A stretch of DNA of 64,000 nucleotides from Rhabdornis inornatus (Eukaryota > Chordata > Aves > Passeriformes > Rhabdornithidae), in assembly GCA_013397075.1 (NCBI GenBank), contig VWZS01004365.1:62001-126000 (forward strand), read 5' to 3'. The notes below the pieces were generated by a model that worked only from the letters and a program-made list of their open reading frames with translations, was not told where the DNA came from and searched no databases. Positions 1-13,800 of this stretch are shown piece after piece. Each line of letters starts with the position of its first letter. Position 1 is the stretch's first letter. The translations under genes and the position numbers were made by a program.

Positions 1-3000
1 AGGGGCATATGTAGGTGTAAATGCTATAAATATAAACATTCATCACCGTATTCAAGATGGCTCAGGTTAGGGTTGCAGCATCACTATACATCTAAAAAAT
101 GAATTATGTTTCACTTTTGTGTGTGTGTTTGCAGCCATTATGTTTGTGTTAGGAAATCAGACTATGATGAAAGATTTATAACATTAACAGAAAAATTGTG
201 ACCTTAGTGTTATGCCATTTAGTACAGAATTGCAGCACAGAAGTTAAAAATACAAGGTATTTGGCTAACTACAGTATATTTGGCTTTGGCACTTCAACAG
301 AGAAATGACCTCGAAGAAGCTCCTGGCTAAGACAGATGTAAGTGCCACAGATGTAAATAACTGCACCTGTTGAAAATGCAGTCCACATGGACATGTGTTG
401 CTGATACATCGGTTAGCAGTCAACTTTCTTTAGTTTATATTGCTCATAAACTTTAGAACAAATGCCTTGGATGGAAGTTTTCTAGCTTTCTAAGTTAGCT
501 GTAATTTTTGAAAGTAAAAAAGATGCAATAATTCACTTAGGCTGTCATTAGAATATTTGTTTGTCCAAGCTTTTGAGTGTGAATATGGAGTCAAATTAGT
601 GTATTGAAGGACATAGACTCTGCAATTTTTCTATCCATCTGAAAAAACCTTCAAGACAGTTCTTTGTTTTCATATCTAAGAAAATTTTTCAATTAGTCAC
701 TGTCCTGCACATGAATCAGAACATTTTGATCCATCATTCAGTATGACTGTGTATCTCAAGGATGACTGGGAAAAAAAAAAAAGAGAAAAAAGAGAGATAT
801 TTGTTAATCTGAAATGCTTGAATTGATCCTGGAATAGTTTTTCAGAACCACAGTTCACTTTGAAAAATATTTCTGAATCACACAACACTACTGCAGCTAG
901 AAGAATATCATAAATTAGTGGAATTTATAAGTTTTATGAGATGAACTCCAGAATAGGCTGCATACAAAATGAAATTAACCATCACATGAGTGGTGCTTTC
1001 TTGAGCTGGAATACCAAGAAGACAGCCTACTCAGAAAAAAGGTATGGGTACTACCAAGCAGTAAGAGTGAGCATGTTACATCTGCAGAGATGGAGAGGGA
1101 TGGAGCCATGGCCCATTGCCTCTAGCACGGCTCTATGAGAAATGCTCGTAAACTCAACAGCCAGAGATCCGGCATGGATGCACATGGGAGTTCTGCAAGG
1201 ATCTCCTCTTACACTCAGAGGAAAAGTAATAGCTCAGTGGGAAAGGGCCTGCTAAAGGCCTGCAGAAATCTTCTGAAATTGCAAAGGCTCCATTCCCTTC
1301 TCAGTTACTATGAATGGATTATCCAGCGGTGGCCAGAAATTACCAGAAATTGTAGACACTCGAGCTGGCCTTGGAAATGCCACCCAGTCTTCTCATGGAG
1401 CTTTGCTGTGTCTTTAGTAGTCCAGGTCGGTTGCTAAACAGGACTACATGCCACCTTGGTTGGCCACCTCACCGCCTTTCTTCATCACACCAGCCTTAGG
1501 CATTTCATACCTAATTTTAAAAAGTTTTATTGCTCCAAAATCTTGCTTTAACTGAAATGTCAAACCTCAGGGTTACCTTAGTTGAAAACTTGCTCTAAAC
1601 CTGGAGCAAAGCATGTGCAATTTATGATTTATTTTTTCCATTTTGAGAGGAGGAAAAGTTTTCTTATGTATGGGTAGGCTTCCCAGAAACCAGTGGGGGG
1701 GAGGGGAGAATAAAAAAGGATTGGCCAAAATCCCTCATAAACTGTTAGAAAATGAGTCATGAAACTGAACTGAATGTGGATGACTGCTCACTGAGTATCT
1801 TTGTCTGGTATCAAACACTCCTTCTTCCTCCACCCCTCACCCCCTTCTTGTTTCAAGCTTGTTTAGTTATTCCAGTTATGGTATTAGCAATACTTCTGAT
1901 ATATTCCAATGTCAGCAAGATCAAAATCAGCCCTGGGAAACTGTTTTCTTTCTGTATAGTTTCAACAGCAACAAGGCTGTCAGGTAACAGAGGCTGTCCA
2001 TGAGCAGCCTGGCTTATGCAGAGCACTTAAAAACCTGAGGCTTAGGAATGAAAGATCATTGCTCTTTTGTGTGTCTTCTGTTCAACTGCTTAACCAAATC
2101 ATTTTACATGCAGTTTTGTATATTTTGCTGGATGAAAGCCTTAGCTGCTAGAACTGTTGGTATTGAACGTTTAGCAGTCATGCTACTGTTCTCACCCTGT
2201 TGCATGATAACAAGCATTAGGATAGGTTCAATATGCAGGCCAATGTTTTCCTCATTCCATTATTTAAAGACTTGCAGTCCTGGAACATTCATGGTGGTCG
2301 TCCTGTCCCCACCCTCTGGAGAGTTTCTGTATTTTAAAATGTAAGTCACGGGATCTTTTCCATGGAGATGGGTTCACCTTGCCCCCAGTATATAGGGCTG
2401 CAGGTTCATGTACACATTTGGTATTTGGCCTGTTTGTGCCTTGAATCTAAGGATTAGTTATACCAGGAGAGATGGGTAGCTCTTCTCACATTCCTTCCTT
2501 CTCACAACCTCTATACAGGAGTGATTTCATTTTATGTGAAAGTGATGCTGCCATGAAACATTTCACAATAGCCTAAGGGCTGGAAGACTCAAACCCACAC
2601 CTGAGAAACCTGAAATCAGTTTTTGCCTGAGGTGTGCCACTGCATTTGGACTCACTCCTGGGAAAGTGTATTTTGGGAAGTACCTTATTCTGCTGATATG
2701 CAGTTAAGTATATTTTAAGGAGTCTAAGGCCCCCCTTCTTCTGGGGTTCTGGCTGGGCTTAGACGTAAGATGCCAAGTTGCTCAAATAAGGACAGTTCTG
2801 GGCGCGACAAAAGTAAAAAAGTAGGTATTGTGAGGGGTTATGGGAAAGGGAGGTGCCTTCTGAGTTCAGACATGTTCCTAGTTGGGTGGCAGCTAGGCAG
2901 GGATTACAGTTTTGGATCAAAATGCATGACTTTTTCTTATCTCAGTACTGTAGTAGGTGTGTACATCTTTTATTAGAGCGAGCCCCTGTAGGTCTTTATC

Positions 3001-6000
3001 AAGATAGCTTGTAACTGCCTTGACTGGAGTGGCAAATAGATTGAAAGCTTTAATTCTGCAAGACCTTGTGCAAACCAAGACCCTCTTTTCTCAACCCTTT
3101 GTGGTATAAAATACCTTGAAAATCACTGAGCTTGAACCATGAACAGTGATCTATGTAAACACTGTTCTGTACCATTCTTCCAGTTCTACCGTATTATTAA
3201 ATGTTCATGTGTTTTATAGAAAATGTCAGATATGAGAACTAGTCTCATTAATGGGACTTAAATACCCACTCTTTAAGACTTTTGTAGCCTTAAGGCTTTT
3301 TGTCACTCTGCTTCTCTACCTAAGCATTTCCTGGTAAACCCTATCTGATAGTTTTATCATTGTGATAGCTCTAATAGTCTAAAATAAAAAAGCAAGATCA
3401 GGTACATGGGGTGAAAAGGCAGCTCTTATTGAGCTGAGGCAGTTGGAAAAATAGACAAGCTTTCCTCATGGTTTGAAATATAAGTTAATCTCTGTATTTT
3501 ATCCCATCTGAGTGTCCTAAGTAGGATCTGATTCAGTCCTGTGTGAAGGGGTCCTTCTTTCTCCCACTTGCAGTTGGAAGGGGAAGCTGTACAACAGCTG
3601 AAACTGAACGTCTAACACAGGTGACACTCACCCCTGGCATCATGTTGTGAGAGAAGGGTATAGAGAAGAACCTGCCTCACTACTTTTATGAAACTCTAAT
3701 TGCTTCCATCAACCTTCCCATTTTCTACAGCAAATACAACATTTTATGTAGCAGAGCAAAGAAGCCAAGCCAAGCCCAACCCAGTATTTTGCATTGATCA
3801 GTACAGACTCTTTTCTCTGGAGGATGATTCAAAGCAGGAATCTATCTTAGCACCTCTCAATTGCCTCTCAGAAAACATTTTCCTTTTGTTGCAATAAGCT
3901 TACGATGATTAGTGTCACCAAGCTACAATTAGCCTTTATTAATTAGCGTAATTTGTAAATCCCTGCATGAAGAAAGAACCTCCAATTTTAATGCCTAACT
4001 GCTGGTTCAGTATCTCTGGAGGCCTTCAACTCTAATTTTCATGAGCACAGACAACACCGGTAAAGTGTCTGGTGTTTGACCTTGTTCCATTTGCATTTTT
4101 ATTTTAATAAAACCCAAACAGATTTATTTTTCCATGTTTTTTTAAAAGAGTTAATAACAGCAATAGTTTTATCTCTGCAGGTGGGGGAATGATCACACCC
4201 TGTAAAAATAAAGGGCTTACCATTCTTTGGCTTCCACTTAATACAAGTGTGTGGTCTGAGGTCCCAGAGCTGCAGGGATGTTCTGAACTTTTTAGTCAGT
4301 GAATGCCTAAGTGAATTTTTGGATAGGTGGGCTCTTCATTTACTGACACATCAAAGTTTCTGTTAAGAATTTATTTCAATTGATATAGTATATTTCAATT
4401 TACTATGGTGGAGAAATATAAGATACAAATATAAAAGTTCCAGAATCAGATTAGGAGCATTTTAGGAGAGGAAGCAGCTCTCACAAGAAGGCAGGTTAAA
4501 TTTCTCTGTGAATTAAAACCAAGAAGTCCATAAACATAAATCCAGGGTGAGATCTGCATGTTAATTGTGATCTTCATGAAAAACAAGATGCTGAAATATT
4601 TTGCAAGTCAGAACTGAGTGTCCAGCTCATGGTTGTAGACCTAAGGTCTGCAGTAACAAGAGACAGACTGGAATTGGAACATCTCACACTTATTATTTGT
4701 AATAGCCCTACCATGATGATGGAAATTCTACTCTTGTTATGAGCAATAACATTTTCCCCATTCCACAGACACGAAGATGCATTAAAGTAGTCTGAATCGG
4801 GTGTAAACTTTTTCTACTTTTGTTGCAGACAATGAGACTCAGTTTCTGGACTCCCTTGCCTAAATTTTCATTTGTAAGTTGCTTTTAAGAGATCATCTGG
4901 GACAGTTTCTCCAAATTTCAAACAAATTGGAGACAGACCTGCTCCTACATTGAAGAGCACAGTTCAGTGCCAGTTCTCATTCAGTCCTTGTTGTCCAACA
5001 GTGCTGTGAGGTATTCACAGTATATACTGTGCCAGACCTTCAGGTTATATATCAGAACCATAAAATCCTGAGAATACTTGCCAGCCAGAGATGCCTGGGC
5101 AGATTCACACCTGAGTACTGGAGAATCTGTAAATATTTCTACTTCCACTTTTTATGGACAAAGTAAGAGTATTTGCCAAGTGTCTAATATTTTACCCAAA
5201 GTCTAAGAGTGCACTTTGTATTTCCTTAAAGGCACACCTGTTCCAGAGAAAGATATTGCTATAAATATCTAAGAAATTAAGAGCTTTAATTACAAGCTTG
5301 CTTGAGTCTTGTAGCAGCCAGAGAAATGGTGAGAAGAACTAATCAATGACAAGCCTAAATCAAAATAAGAACAAACGAAACCATTCTAAATAATTGTCTG
5401 TGGTAGCTAGAGCCAGTTGACTTCTAAGCTATTTAAGAATTCATATATCCAGGAATGCAAAGAATAAAATTATACATCTTTCTCTGGGGAATGGCCTCAT
5501 TCTCGAAACTTAAAATACAGACTTGGGTTCCTTCAAAGCTTTTATAGGGCTCCTTTTAGACTCAAGAATTACTACTGATTTATTTATTTTCTTTTTCTCT
5601 TTTAAATGAATTCATCAAGGCGATGTTTTTCAGTGGAAAATATCTTTGTAAAAGTCCTTGGACGCTATAAAAGAAAATAACTCTCAAAAGAGTTCAAGCC
5701 TAGCCTGGCCAATTTTTATTTTCAAAAGAGCTATTTCCATTTTTAATACAAGAAAGGTATTTTGAAGAACACATCTGAAAAACAAGCTAACTTCTTGCAG
5801 AATAAAAAAGAACAAGAGAAATTTCCATGGGCACTAATCATTAAAATCCAGTTTTGTAAAGCTATATGAATCCCTCTCTAAATGGCACAAATGCTAAAAA
5901 TACTTTTAATATACAAAGATGTTTTTAATATACAAAAAATATATAGTGTCAGGTAGCTTTAATAGGCCAACAGACAAGAAAAGGAAAATTCTGCAGCTCA

Positions 6001-7377
6001 TCTGTAAAAAAAGCATGCGCCTGTAAAAAGAATTCTTAAATTTTTATTATTTTTATTTTGAATGTTGCCAAAATTCTGCAGGGAGACCAATTTCAGAGAA
6101 AGAAATCATTCTCTATGGGCTTAACTGCATACAGAGATATGTAGTTTTCTACTATAAATACGTTAAATGCAGTTGATAATAGTGGAACTATATTGATACT
6201 CATCCATTTCTTTACCTCTCATATATTTTGGAAGAACTGCATACTATTCTATGCTGGTTGACATTTTAAGAGTTTGTTAAAAAGCTGACAAATCTGAAAA
6301 GAAATTAAGTTGAAAATGGGAAACAGCTGACATGTTATTATTTTATTAGATATCTCTTGTTTGATAAGAAATTTGAAACATCACTTTAGAAAATAACATT
6401 CTAAATCATACAAACATTTTACAATTGCAACTTACCATCTGTATTTAAATAAAACAGCAGCATAAGCCCACCAGAAGGCTGATGCAATTTTAATGTACCT
6501 CTGCACGCATTCTGTTATTCTGGTTTAAAAATTCATAATAGGTGCAGAAGAAAGAAGGGTCATTTTCAGGGATTAGGCTTTGAAATAGTAAATAAGCAAC
6601 AGAGAGAGTCAAGTCAATAGGTTAGGAGCATTAGACAAGGTTACTGAATACACTCGCCTTCTATAAGAGCTTGCTACCTAGTTAAAGTGCTAGTACAGTG
6701 TCTATCACTTTAAATATCACAATGTTTACACCAATAATATACAGAAATAGGCAGGGTAGCATTTCTTACACCCAATTTTTAATAAAAATAATTTCTCATA
6801 AACAGATATTTCCAAGTCTTTTTCATAATTGTGTATGAAAACACTTATAATCTTTGCTTTTACACACAATCATATATAATTAATATATTAGAATTGCACA
6901 GCAACACTCAAAATCTACTTAATTTAGAAAAGGAAATTTTAGTTATCTAAAGTAATTTTTGCAGTCTCACTCTTGCTGCTTGGTAAGTTGGTTAGAATTC
7001 AAATATTAGAGAAACTATGCTTCATAAAAACCTGATCAACTGTCATTTACAAAGGTACAAAATATACAGCAAAGTTAACCTCTCATTAAATAAAATATAC
7101 AGATTAGCTAACGTTATAGATCATTAGCTAACACCTTATTTTAAGGGATAAACTTCTAGGGAGCTTCCCTGCCCCCCAATATAGGAGAATTGCACAACAG
7201 TTCCTTTCCCTGTATGTTTATACAATGAGTCACGTTCACTTTAACTGCTGATAACAGAGGACTGGGTTTATCATTCTGCATAGTGAGGCCAAAAATGATC
7301 CCTGGTGGAACTGCAGTAAAGTCAATGTGAAACCCTAGACATCAGTTTTGTCTAAGGTATCACAGCCTATTAATTAA
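1..7377. other. CAV2 downstream region, no gene seen
   Basis: This AT-rich stretch shows no convincing coding exon, RNA gene or recognisable transposon. Its left part should be the CAV2-CAV1 spacer and its right part (roughly 5600-7400) may be extended CAV2 3' UTR. An A/G-rich run lies at 769-797. Short AT-rich segments with TAATTA-type cores near 3915-3960 and 7365-7400 look like possible conserved non-coding elements, but this is only an impression. The few open frames (60-100 codons) have no recognisable family motif. Confidence 0.5.
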
Positions 7378-7383
7378 TTTATT
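7378..7383 (-). terminator. Candidate CAV2 polyadenylation signal
   Basis: AATAAA lies on the minus strand about 330 nt downstream of the CAV2 stop codon. It would give a short 3' UTR covering about 7365-7710. Further AATAAA motifs lie downstream at 6057-6052 and 6048-6043 and near 5580, and mammalian CAV2 mRNAs carry long 3' UTRs, so the main site may be one of those. The sequence alone cannot decide. Confidence 0.3.
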
Positions 7384-7710
7384 TATAGTAATAATACCAA
7401 TCATTATCACTGTGACGGCTCCTCCATGAGAATTCTCCTGTAACCTACCAATCAACCCGCCATTAAAATAAAGTGTTGCCAATATACTCTAGGATCACTC
7501 TGTTGTTAAAATAGTGAGCTTTGAAAACTGCCTACTAATTCTTAAATGGATCTCCCTGATAATAAATGAGTTTTAATAAAAACAGCATGTTCCCACTTAA
7601 ACCAGCCATTGTAATTTAACAGTTTGGAATGAATGGTAAGTGCTTCTATGTTAGGTTAGCAAAGAAGTATAACACCAGCTACACCTACAGCAGTGTCACA
7701 TCTCTGATGT

Positions 7711-7861
7711 TTACTCTTGGTCCAGGCGTATATTAACCATGGCAAAGCACCGGCCTAGGCTCTGAAAGAATGGTACAACGAAAACATCTGTCAGGCTCTT
7801 CCATACAGTTTGCACTGAAGGCAGGACCATGAGACAGGTCTTCACAAAAGGCACCACAACC
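7711..7861 (-). CDS. CAV2: CAV2 exon 3, C-terminal domain
   Basis: This terminal coding exon is too short to stand out as an open frame. It follows the acceptor ctcttttacag, completes the split TGG codon and encodes VVVPFVKTCLMVLPSVQT and onward, ending NIRLDQE before TAA at 7713-7711. The stretch PFVKTCLMVLPSVQT is a strongly conserved CAV2 C-terminal block. The 49 residues form the membrane-associated C-terminal domain. Cysteines in PFVKTCL and LGRCF are potential palmitoylation positions by analogy with the family. The distance from exon 2 (6795 nt) fits the long second intron of vertebrate CAV2. Confidence 0.94.
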
Positions 7862-10800
7862 CTGTAAAAGAGAAAATGAAAGATTTGAAGATTGGTGTTG
7901 CTACAGCATGGGGAAATCAGGATAACAAAAGACTTTAACTTTTATAACTTTATAATATAAATATAAATATTTAAGCAAGTTGACTCTACTCTCTTGTAGT
8001 CATTCTCCATTGATTTTGTTTGCTCAAGGCCTTACACCTGCATATGCCTGTGGTCCTCTGGCCAGAATCATTTGCATGCAAAATGAGAGTGTACACACTA
8101 GCTTTCTTTTCATTGTGTCTCTAACTGGCAATTTCTATACATGCCATTTAGAATGATGAACTTTTGCTGTCTCTCCCTGCTTCTGGCAGGGCTGGTGTAC
8201 ATGATCTGCCATAGCCCTGCTGCCACCCACCATGGCTGAAGAGCAGTCATATTCTAAGGACTCGCTTATGCTGTTGTCATATCTGAATGTGGGTCTTTAG
8301 GGGTTGACAGAAACACCATGTTCCCCAGTTTGATTTACTGGAAACAGCACCCTTTACAATCTGTTCTTGCTGTGCTGTCTCTTCTGGTGTTTCTTTTATC
8401 TGTCCATCTTGCAGGCACACACAAGTGGACAGGCACTCATGCACTTCACACCATTGGTGTCTCATTCCTACCCATCCCTGTTACAGGATGCTACAGTAAA
8501 ACAGAAACAGGAAGACAATATCCAGTTTTATCAGATTATTACAATACAGGTACATGCCACATCTCAGAAAAATGGGCTGATCCTGTAAAGTTCCTCATTT
8601 GTGGGTGAGAAATTAACATAAGAATATGGTCAGAACTCCTCATCAGGAGAAAAGATCTTTTTATTCACTCAGGGTGCATACCAGAAAGTATTGTGCTTTC
8701 ATCTCCTGAGCATTGGTAAGCATCTGGGGATTGCTCTCCATGTGTACCAATTCCAAAGCAATGTCATTACTGATGGCTTGAGCCAAGCATGCTAACAGTG
8801 GAGGAGAGCCAGAAGTGCACATATGGGCAGCTGAGGAGAGACAGTGGATACATAACTGACCCCACTATTTTAAGTTATTCTCCTTCTTTAATCATTTACT
8901 GGCCTAAACCTTTGGTCATTTCACAGCTGTTCTTACTTGGGTGCAGACAAACTAAATGTATACATAAATAATACTGAAGTTCTACTAGTGCAAGGTTTTA
9001 ATAAAATCTCTCTGTCATACTAAACATGTTGACTTCCTAAATTAGGTAAAAGAAGCTATAGATTCTTTTGACAAAGATAATAAATTCTGTTCTACTTTAC
9101 TGCTGCATTCAAAATTTAAGTTCTGAATCTTGCATTTGCATAATTCCACTGCAGAACTTTCACTGATTTTGACTGGAATGACAGAAAACAGATAATTTAA
9201 TGTTTCATCCTAAGTCTGAAAAAAAAAGGTGCTATGTATTTACAATGCATACTTCTCAGATTAACAAAGTAGAAAAAGCCTACTGCATTTTTAAAAAGTT
9301 GAAGGTTAGAAATGTACAGAATCAAAATTAATTACTTTCAGTGTTTATCTAACAGCTTTTGTCATACAGTTCAAGCCATATACTAGTACATCAATGCTCT
9401 ACTCAAAGCTAGCCCAGATGGATTTAAACAAGAATAGTTTTTCTAAAACCTTCTCTTTTGTCTCTGCTGAAACACACCCCATATAGGACTGTGAGCATTA
9501 CTGGAATAATGTGTCTCTAGTTTTAAACTAAACCCTGTAAACTCTATGTTTATAACCACCTATAATATCACTGCATATAGAATAGATGATTTATAGAGTA
9601 AAAAACTAGGCCTTAACCTGTTAGAATACAGCTGATAAACATCAATAATGCAGAGGAAAAAGAAAAATTAGCTATATTTCCAAGCAACACAGGGAAAGCA
9701 CCAGAAATGGCTATTCTGTTTGTGCTGACTTCACCTCTTTTCCATTTCAGATAGTTTATAAAGACTGTGTAATCGCTCCTTTGCTACCATCTATAATTAA
9801 TTTGGCCTGATTTTTTTTTTTTTTTAATCTAACTGAACTGGAGAGAAGCAGAAAAGACAGCATTTCTTTTGGACCCTCTGTTGACAGGATCACACAAAAT
9901 ACAAACTAAACAAGTATCACAGTATGCAGAAGATTCACAGAAAGATGTAGAAGGCTGGAGAAGCAGTGATCATAGTACTTGAAATTGCTGTAGAAGTCAT
10001 TCACGCAGTACTGGAACCCAACCTATTTTGATAATCTTAAGCAAAATAAACATTAAAATGTTTTTGTAATGCTGTATAATCTTTTAGCACTTGTTATTTA
10101 ATTTTTTTATTTATGATAAATGCATGCAAAACCCAATGTAGGCTAAATCCATAGGAGGATACATGAAACATGAGAGCAACAAAAGCTAATTAATGTAAAT
10201 AACTTTCAATTTTAAAATAAAAGTCTGTCTACTTATAGAACAATTACTCAAACATCTTCCCTCTCAGAAGAAAATCCTTTACACCAAGGAGAGTAATAAA
10301 AGGCATTTTCTAAGCTTTAAATCATGTGAGTGTGTATATTTACATGTGTACAAGCCTGCATCCTGTTCTGCACAGGATATCTTATCTGACAGTGCGATAT
10401 TTCCAGGTTACCAAAGGGTGCAATGTGCTTTCCATGGAGTGACCAGTCACACTTAAAAATGAATAATCAAATGCCATTAGAAGCCATGTATTTGTTTTTC
10501 TGACCTGACAAATATAACATACCCATCCTTTGCTGTGGATTATCCCGGTCTGCACTTTTGTTCACAGACATGGTAACTACCTGCTTGAGTAATGTCTAAC
10601 AGTAAAATTAAAGTAGCATATCCCAACACCGATGCCATATTGGTGCTACTAGTGTTACCATGTAGTACAGCAGTGGGAAGAAAACAAAAAGTCTGTTGAA
10701 TTTGTAATTGAAGCTGAAGACAGCTACCTATATGACCTCTCGTTGAATCTTGCTATGTATATATATTATAAAACACCCTTCCTTTGAGCAAGTGGGATGA

Positions 10801-13800
10801 ATCCTGTCTTTTGGGAACTGAAAAGTGCAAATTACCCCATTTTTCCCCTCCTATCCCATTTACTATTTATTCTGTTCAAGGCATAACATCTACAAAATTA
10901 TACCACTCAGTATTTCTCACTTCTGCTCACATTACTTTTTCTTCTTGATAAGCCCTGAATGAATACTGTCAAGAACCAAGCACCTCTTGGAAATGGAAGA
11001 GCACAGTTTAATTCCCACTGATAATGAGAATCAACTTTTCACAGACTTGGGCAACAATGCTGGAGTAGTCATGCACCATTAATTCAGATGCTGGCTTCAA
11101 AGTGAAGAATGTGAATAATCACACCTTCTCCTTTCATGCTTTTCAAAATGGAATCTCAGACATGTCTTAATACTATTTTTCAAATGCTCTAGGTTTCTGT
11201 GCTTAAATTTCCTAATTCCATATACTATAGCATGGTTGTGAATTAAAAGTCTTGTACAGCTTGACAATACAAGCAAGCATTGTGAAAAGATGGTTAAAAA
11301 TTACTGAGCAGTTGTACAGCTTCTTGTTGCATGCCATTAACCATTGGGACAAGTGAGGCAAAGAATAACCACCAAAGCCTTTCATGACTCAATTAAAATA
11401 TTATGTATTCCAGGACCTGGGTAGACTGGAAAAGATAAAACTACTACGAAAGAAGGAAGACAACATCCATGTACTTCTTTTTACTAAACCAAGGGATATG
11501 TATTGGACATCAAAGAAGAGGCATCAAGGCAGCACCACCAGATTATAAGGTAGGCTTTCCTAGCTGTAGTGTAATTTATTTCAATTTCAAGCAGTCAGTA
11601 GGGACATGGTTTTAGGGTTGAGTATGACAGCAGCAGTTATGTAAATGAAGTTGTGGAATACAAAAAGGTGAGCAATAATGCATGTCCATATCTGCTTTTC
11701 ATGCAAATCTCTGGTTCTAACTTAGCACTGTGAATGGAAGATCAAGTGGAGAATTGCTTTAGGATCACTGATTCTTAGCGTAAATATGCAACATACCAGA
11801 ACGCTATTCTGATAAGACTACAAAAAAGCATATTGAAATGCAAGTGTTAATTTCCAACAGGTGGCAAACATGTGACTTGGAACAAGAATCAGTTGCTGAT
11901 CTACAAGAAATATAACGATTTTGCATGAGCCACCTGAAAAACCAGAAGCGCTCTGGTCATGTTCAAAAATCAATAACCTTAAGAGCTACAATCTGAGGAT
12001 GTATTTAAAAGCTTGTTAATTTCACAGAAAGATGTTACAACTCAGTGTGGCCTGTATACTCTGTGATGAGAATGACAGTCACCAGTAAAGGAAAAATGTG
12101 AAGCTGACTTCCTTGAACCAGCTTGTATGTAGATCACCAGCCTGCTAGCTGGCCCAGTTTCAGCCCATCAGTATCTTTTACTCGGTGGTGTGAAACCAGA
12201 TTCTGGCTCAACCAGCCAGTTTGGGAACACAACATGCTCCACCTTTATGGTTAAAAATGAAAACCCGGTGTATTACTATATATTTTTTACTTAGCATTCT
12301 TTTTGCAGACAACATTTACTCTCAGGTGTGATGGGGGAAAATCACAGGGTGGCCTTGAGCATGAGAAATGCTGAGCTAGACTTATGTGGATTTTTAACAT
12401 GCTAACAAAACTGCAACAACATGTGTGACATCAACAGAGCTTTCTGCTTGAGCACCTCCAGAAGCTGTTGAAACACTTTTCAACTTAGCCCCAGAAAAGG
12501 CTCCCTAATGAAATATCAACATCATCACCTCACTGGCTTGGATGATAAAAGTGAAGCACAGAGACTCTGAGTGGCAGAATTCTGGGAGGGTTTGCCCCAG
12601 GGTCTTCCCATGACATTTACAGCTGAAGACAGAGTTATAATGGAATTCCCTTTCTTTCACGTACAAAACAAGGAGTTACTTTTTTTTTTTTCTTTTTTCC
12701 CCCCAGACCTAATGTGCCTACAAGGGAACTAGTACCCTTGTTTAGGGCCTCTAAATGTGCACTGCTTTTGCACTACCCTCTCAAATGCAGAAATGTTGAA
12801 CTCCTCACTCACATGACATCTGGAACACGAAGAGGTGCAGAGACACCAACTTAGTCTCAGTGTGTTCCACCTCTGTATTGGAACAAATCCAGCTTGAGTT
12901 TATGGGAATACGAGACAGTATTGCCTTTGGATGGTAGCACTGGATGGAGTCCAAGGGGATGCAGATAGCACTACTGAGTTATATGATTCTTTCACATCCA
13001 TCCTAGGTGCAAGGAAGATCAAAACGAAAGATCAATTCTATGTTGACAACGAACCTGGGCAAAGAAAATGGTTTACTGGGGAAGCAAGTGTGTTCACAGA
13101 AAGTCAAGAGAAACTTTTCAAATGAAGTTCTACTTTCAGACAGTCCTATTTCACATGTACTGAGAACTCACAGTTCCTGAGATAGTCACTAGGGAGTATG
13201 TGCATAAATAGTAACTGACTTCTGAGTCCTTGATCAGTGAAACTCTGTATCCAGTCTCTGAAATACAGATACAAGATCCTTCTGAAGCACAAAAAAAGTA
13301 CTGCAGTTTTAATAAATTTGGCATTGATGAGTTTTTCCACAGATATTTCAATACTGGAAACCTATATATCACCATACCCTTTTGCAGTCACACTGCACAC
13401 TATGGCACAATAACAGCTGACAGATCTAGAAATCTATGCCTATGCACTGTTTGTTTGTAACAATTTGGGAACAAGAGATGTAGCAAGCGGGAATCTCTAA
13501 AGTGCACTGCAACTCCTTTGGATATTATGCAAACACTATGCTCCAAAATTCAAGTTAATCAGTTTTCAAAGTGGCGTGACGTCATCAACACAAGCTTCCA
13601 TTGCACTTTCAAAAACTGCAATCTGCATCTGTGAGATTGCCACCACAGGTTCAGATAATCAATATATTCCTACATTGAGTTTTGGGGTTTGAGTTCACTT
13701 CCAGTGTCTGTATTCTCTTTTCCTTGATAAAAGTAAAAGGATTCCAGTGTAACCCAAGTCAAATTAGACTTTGCCCAAAACTCACCTATACAGAAAATCC

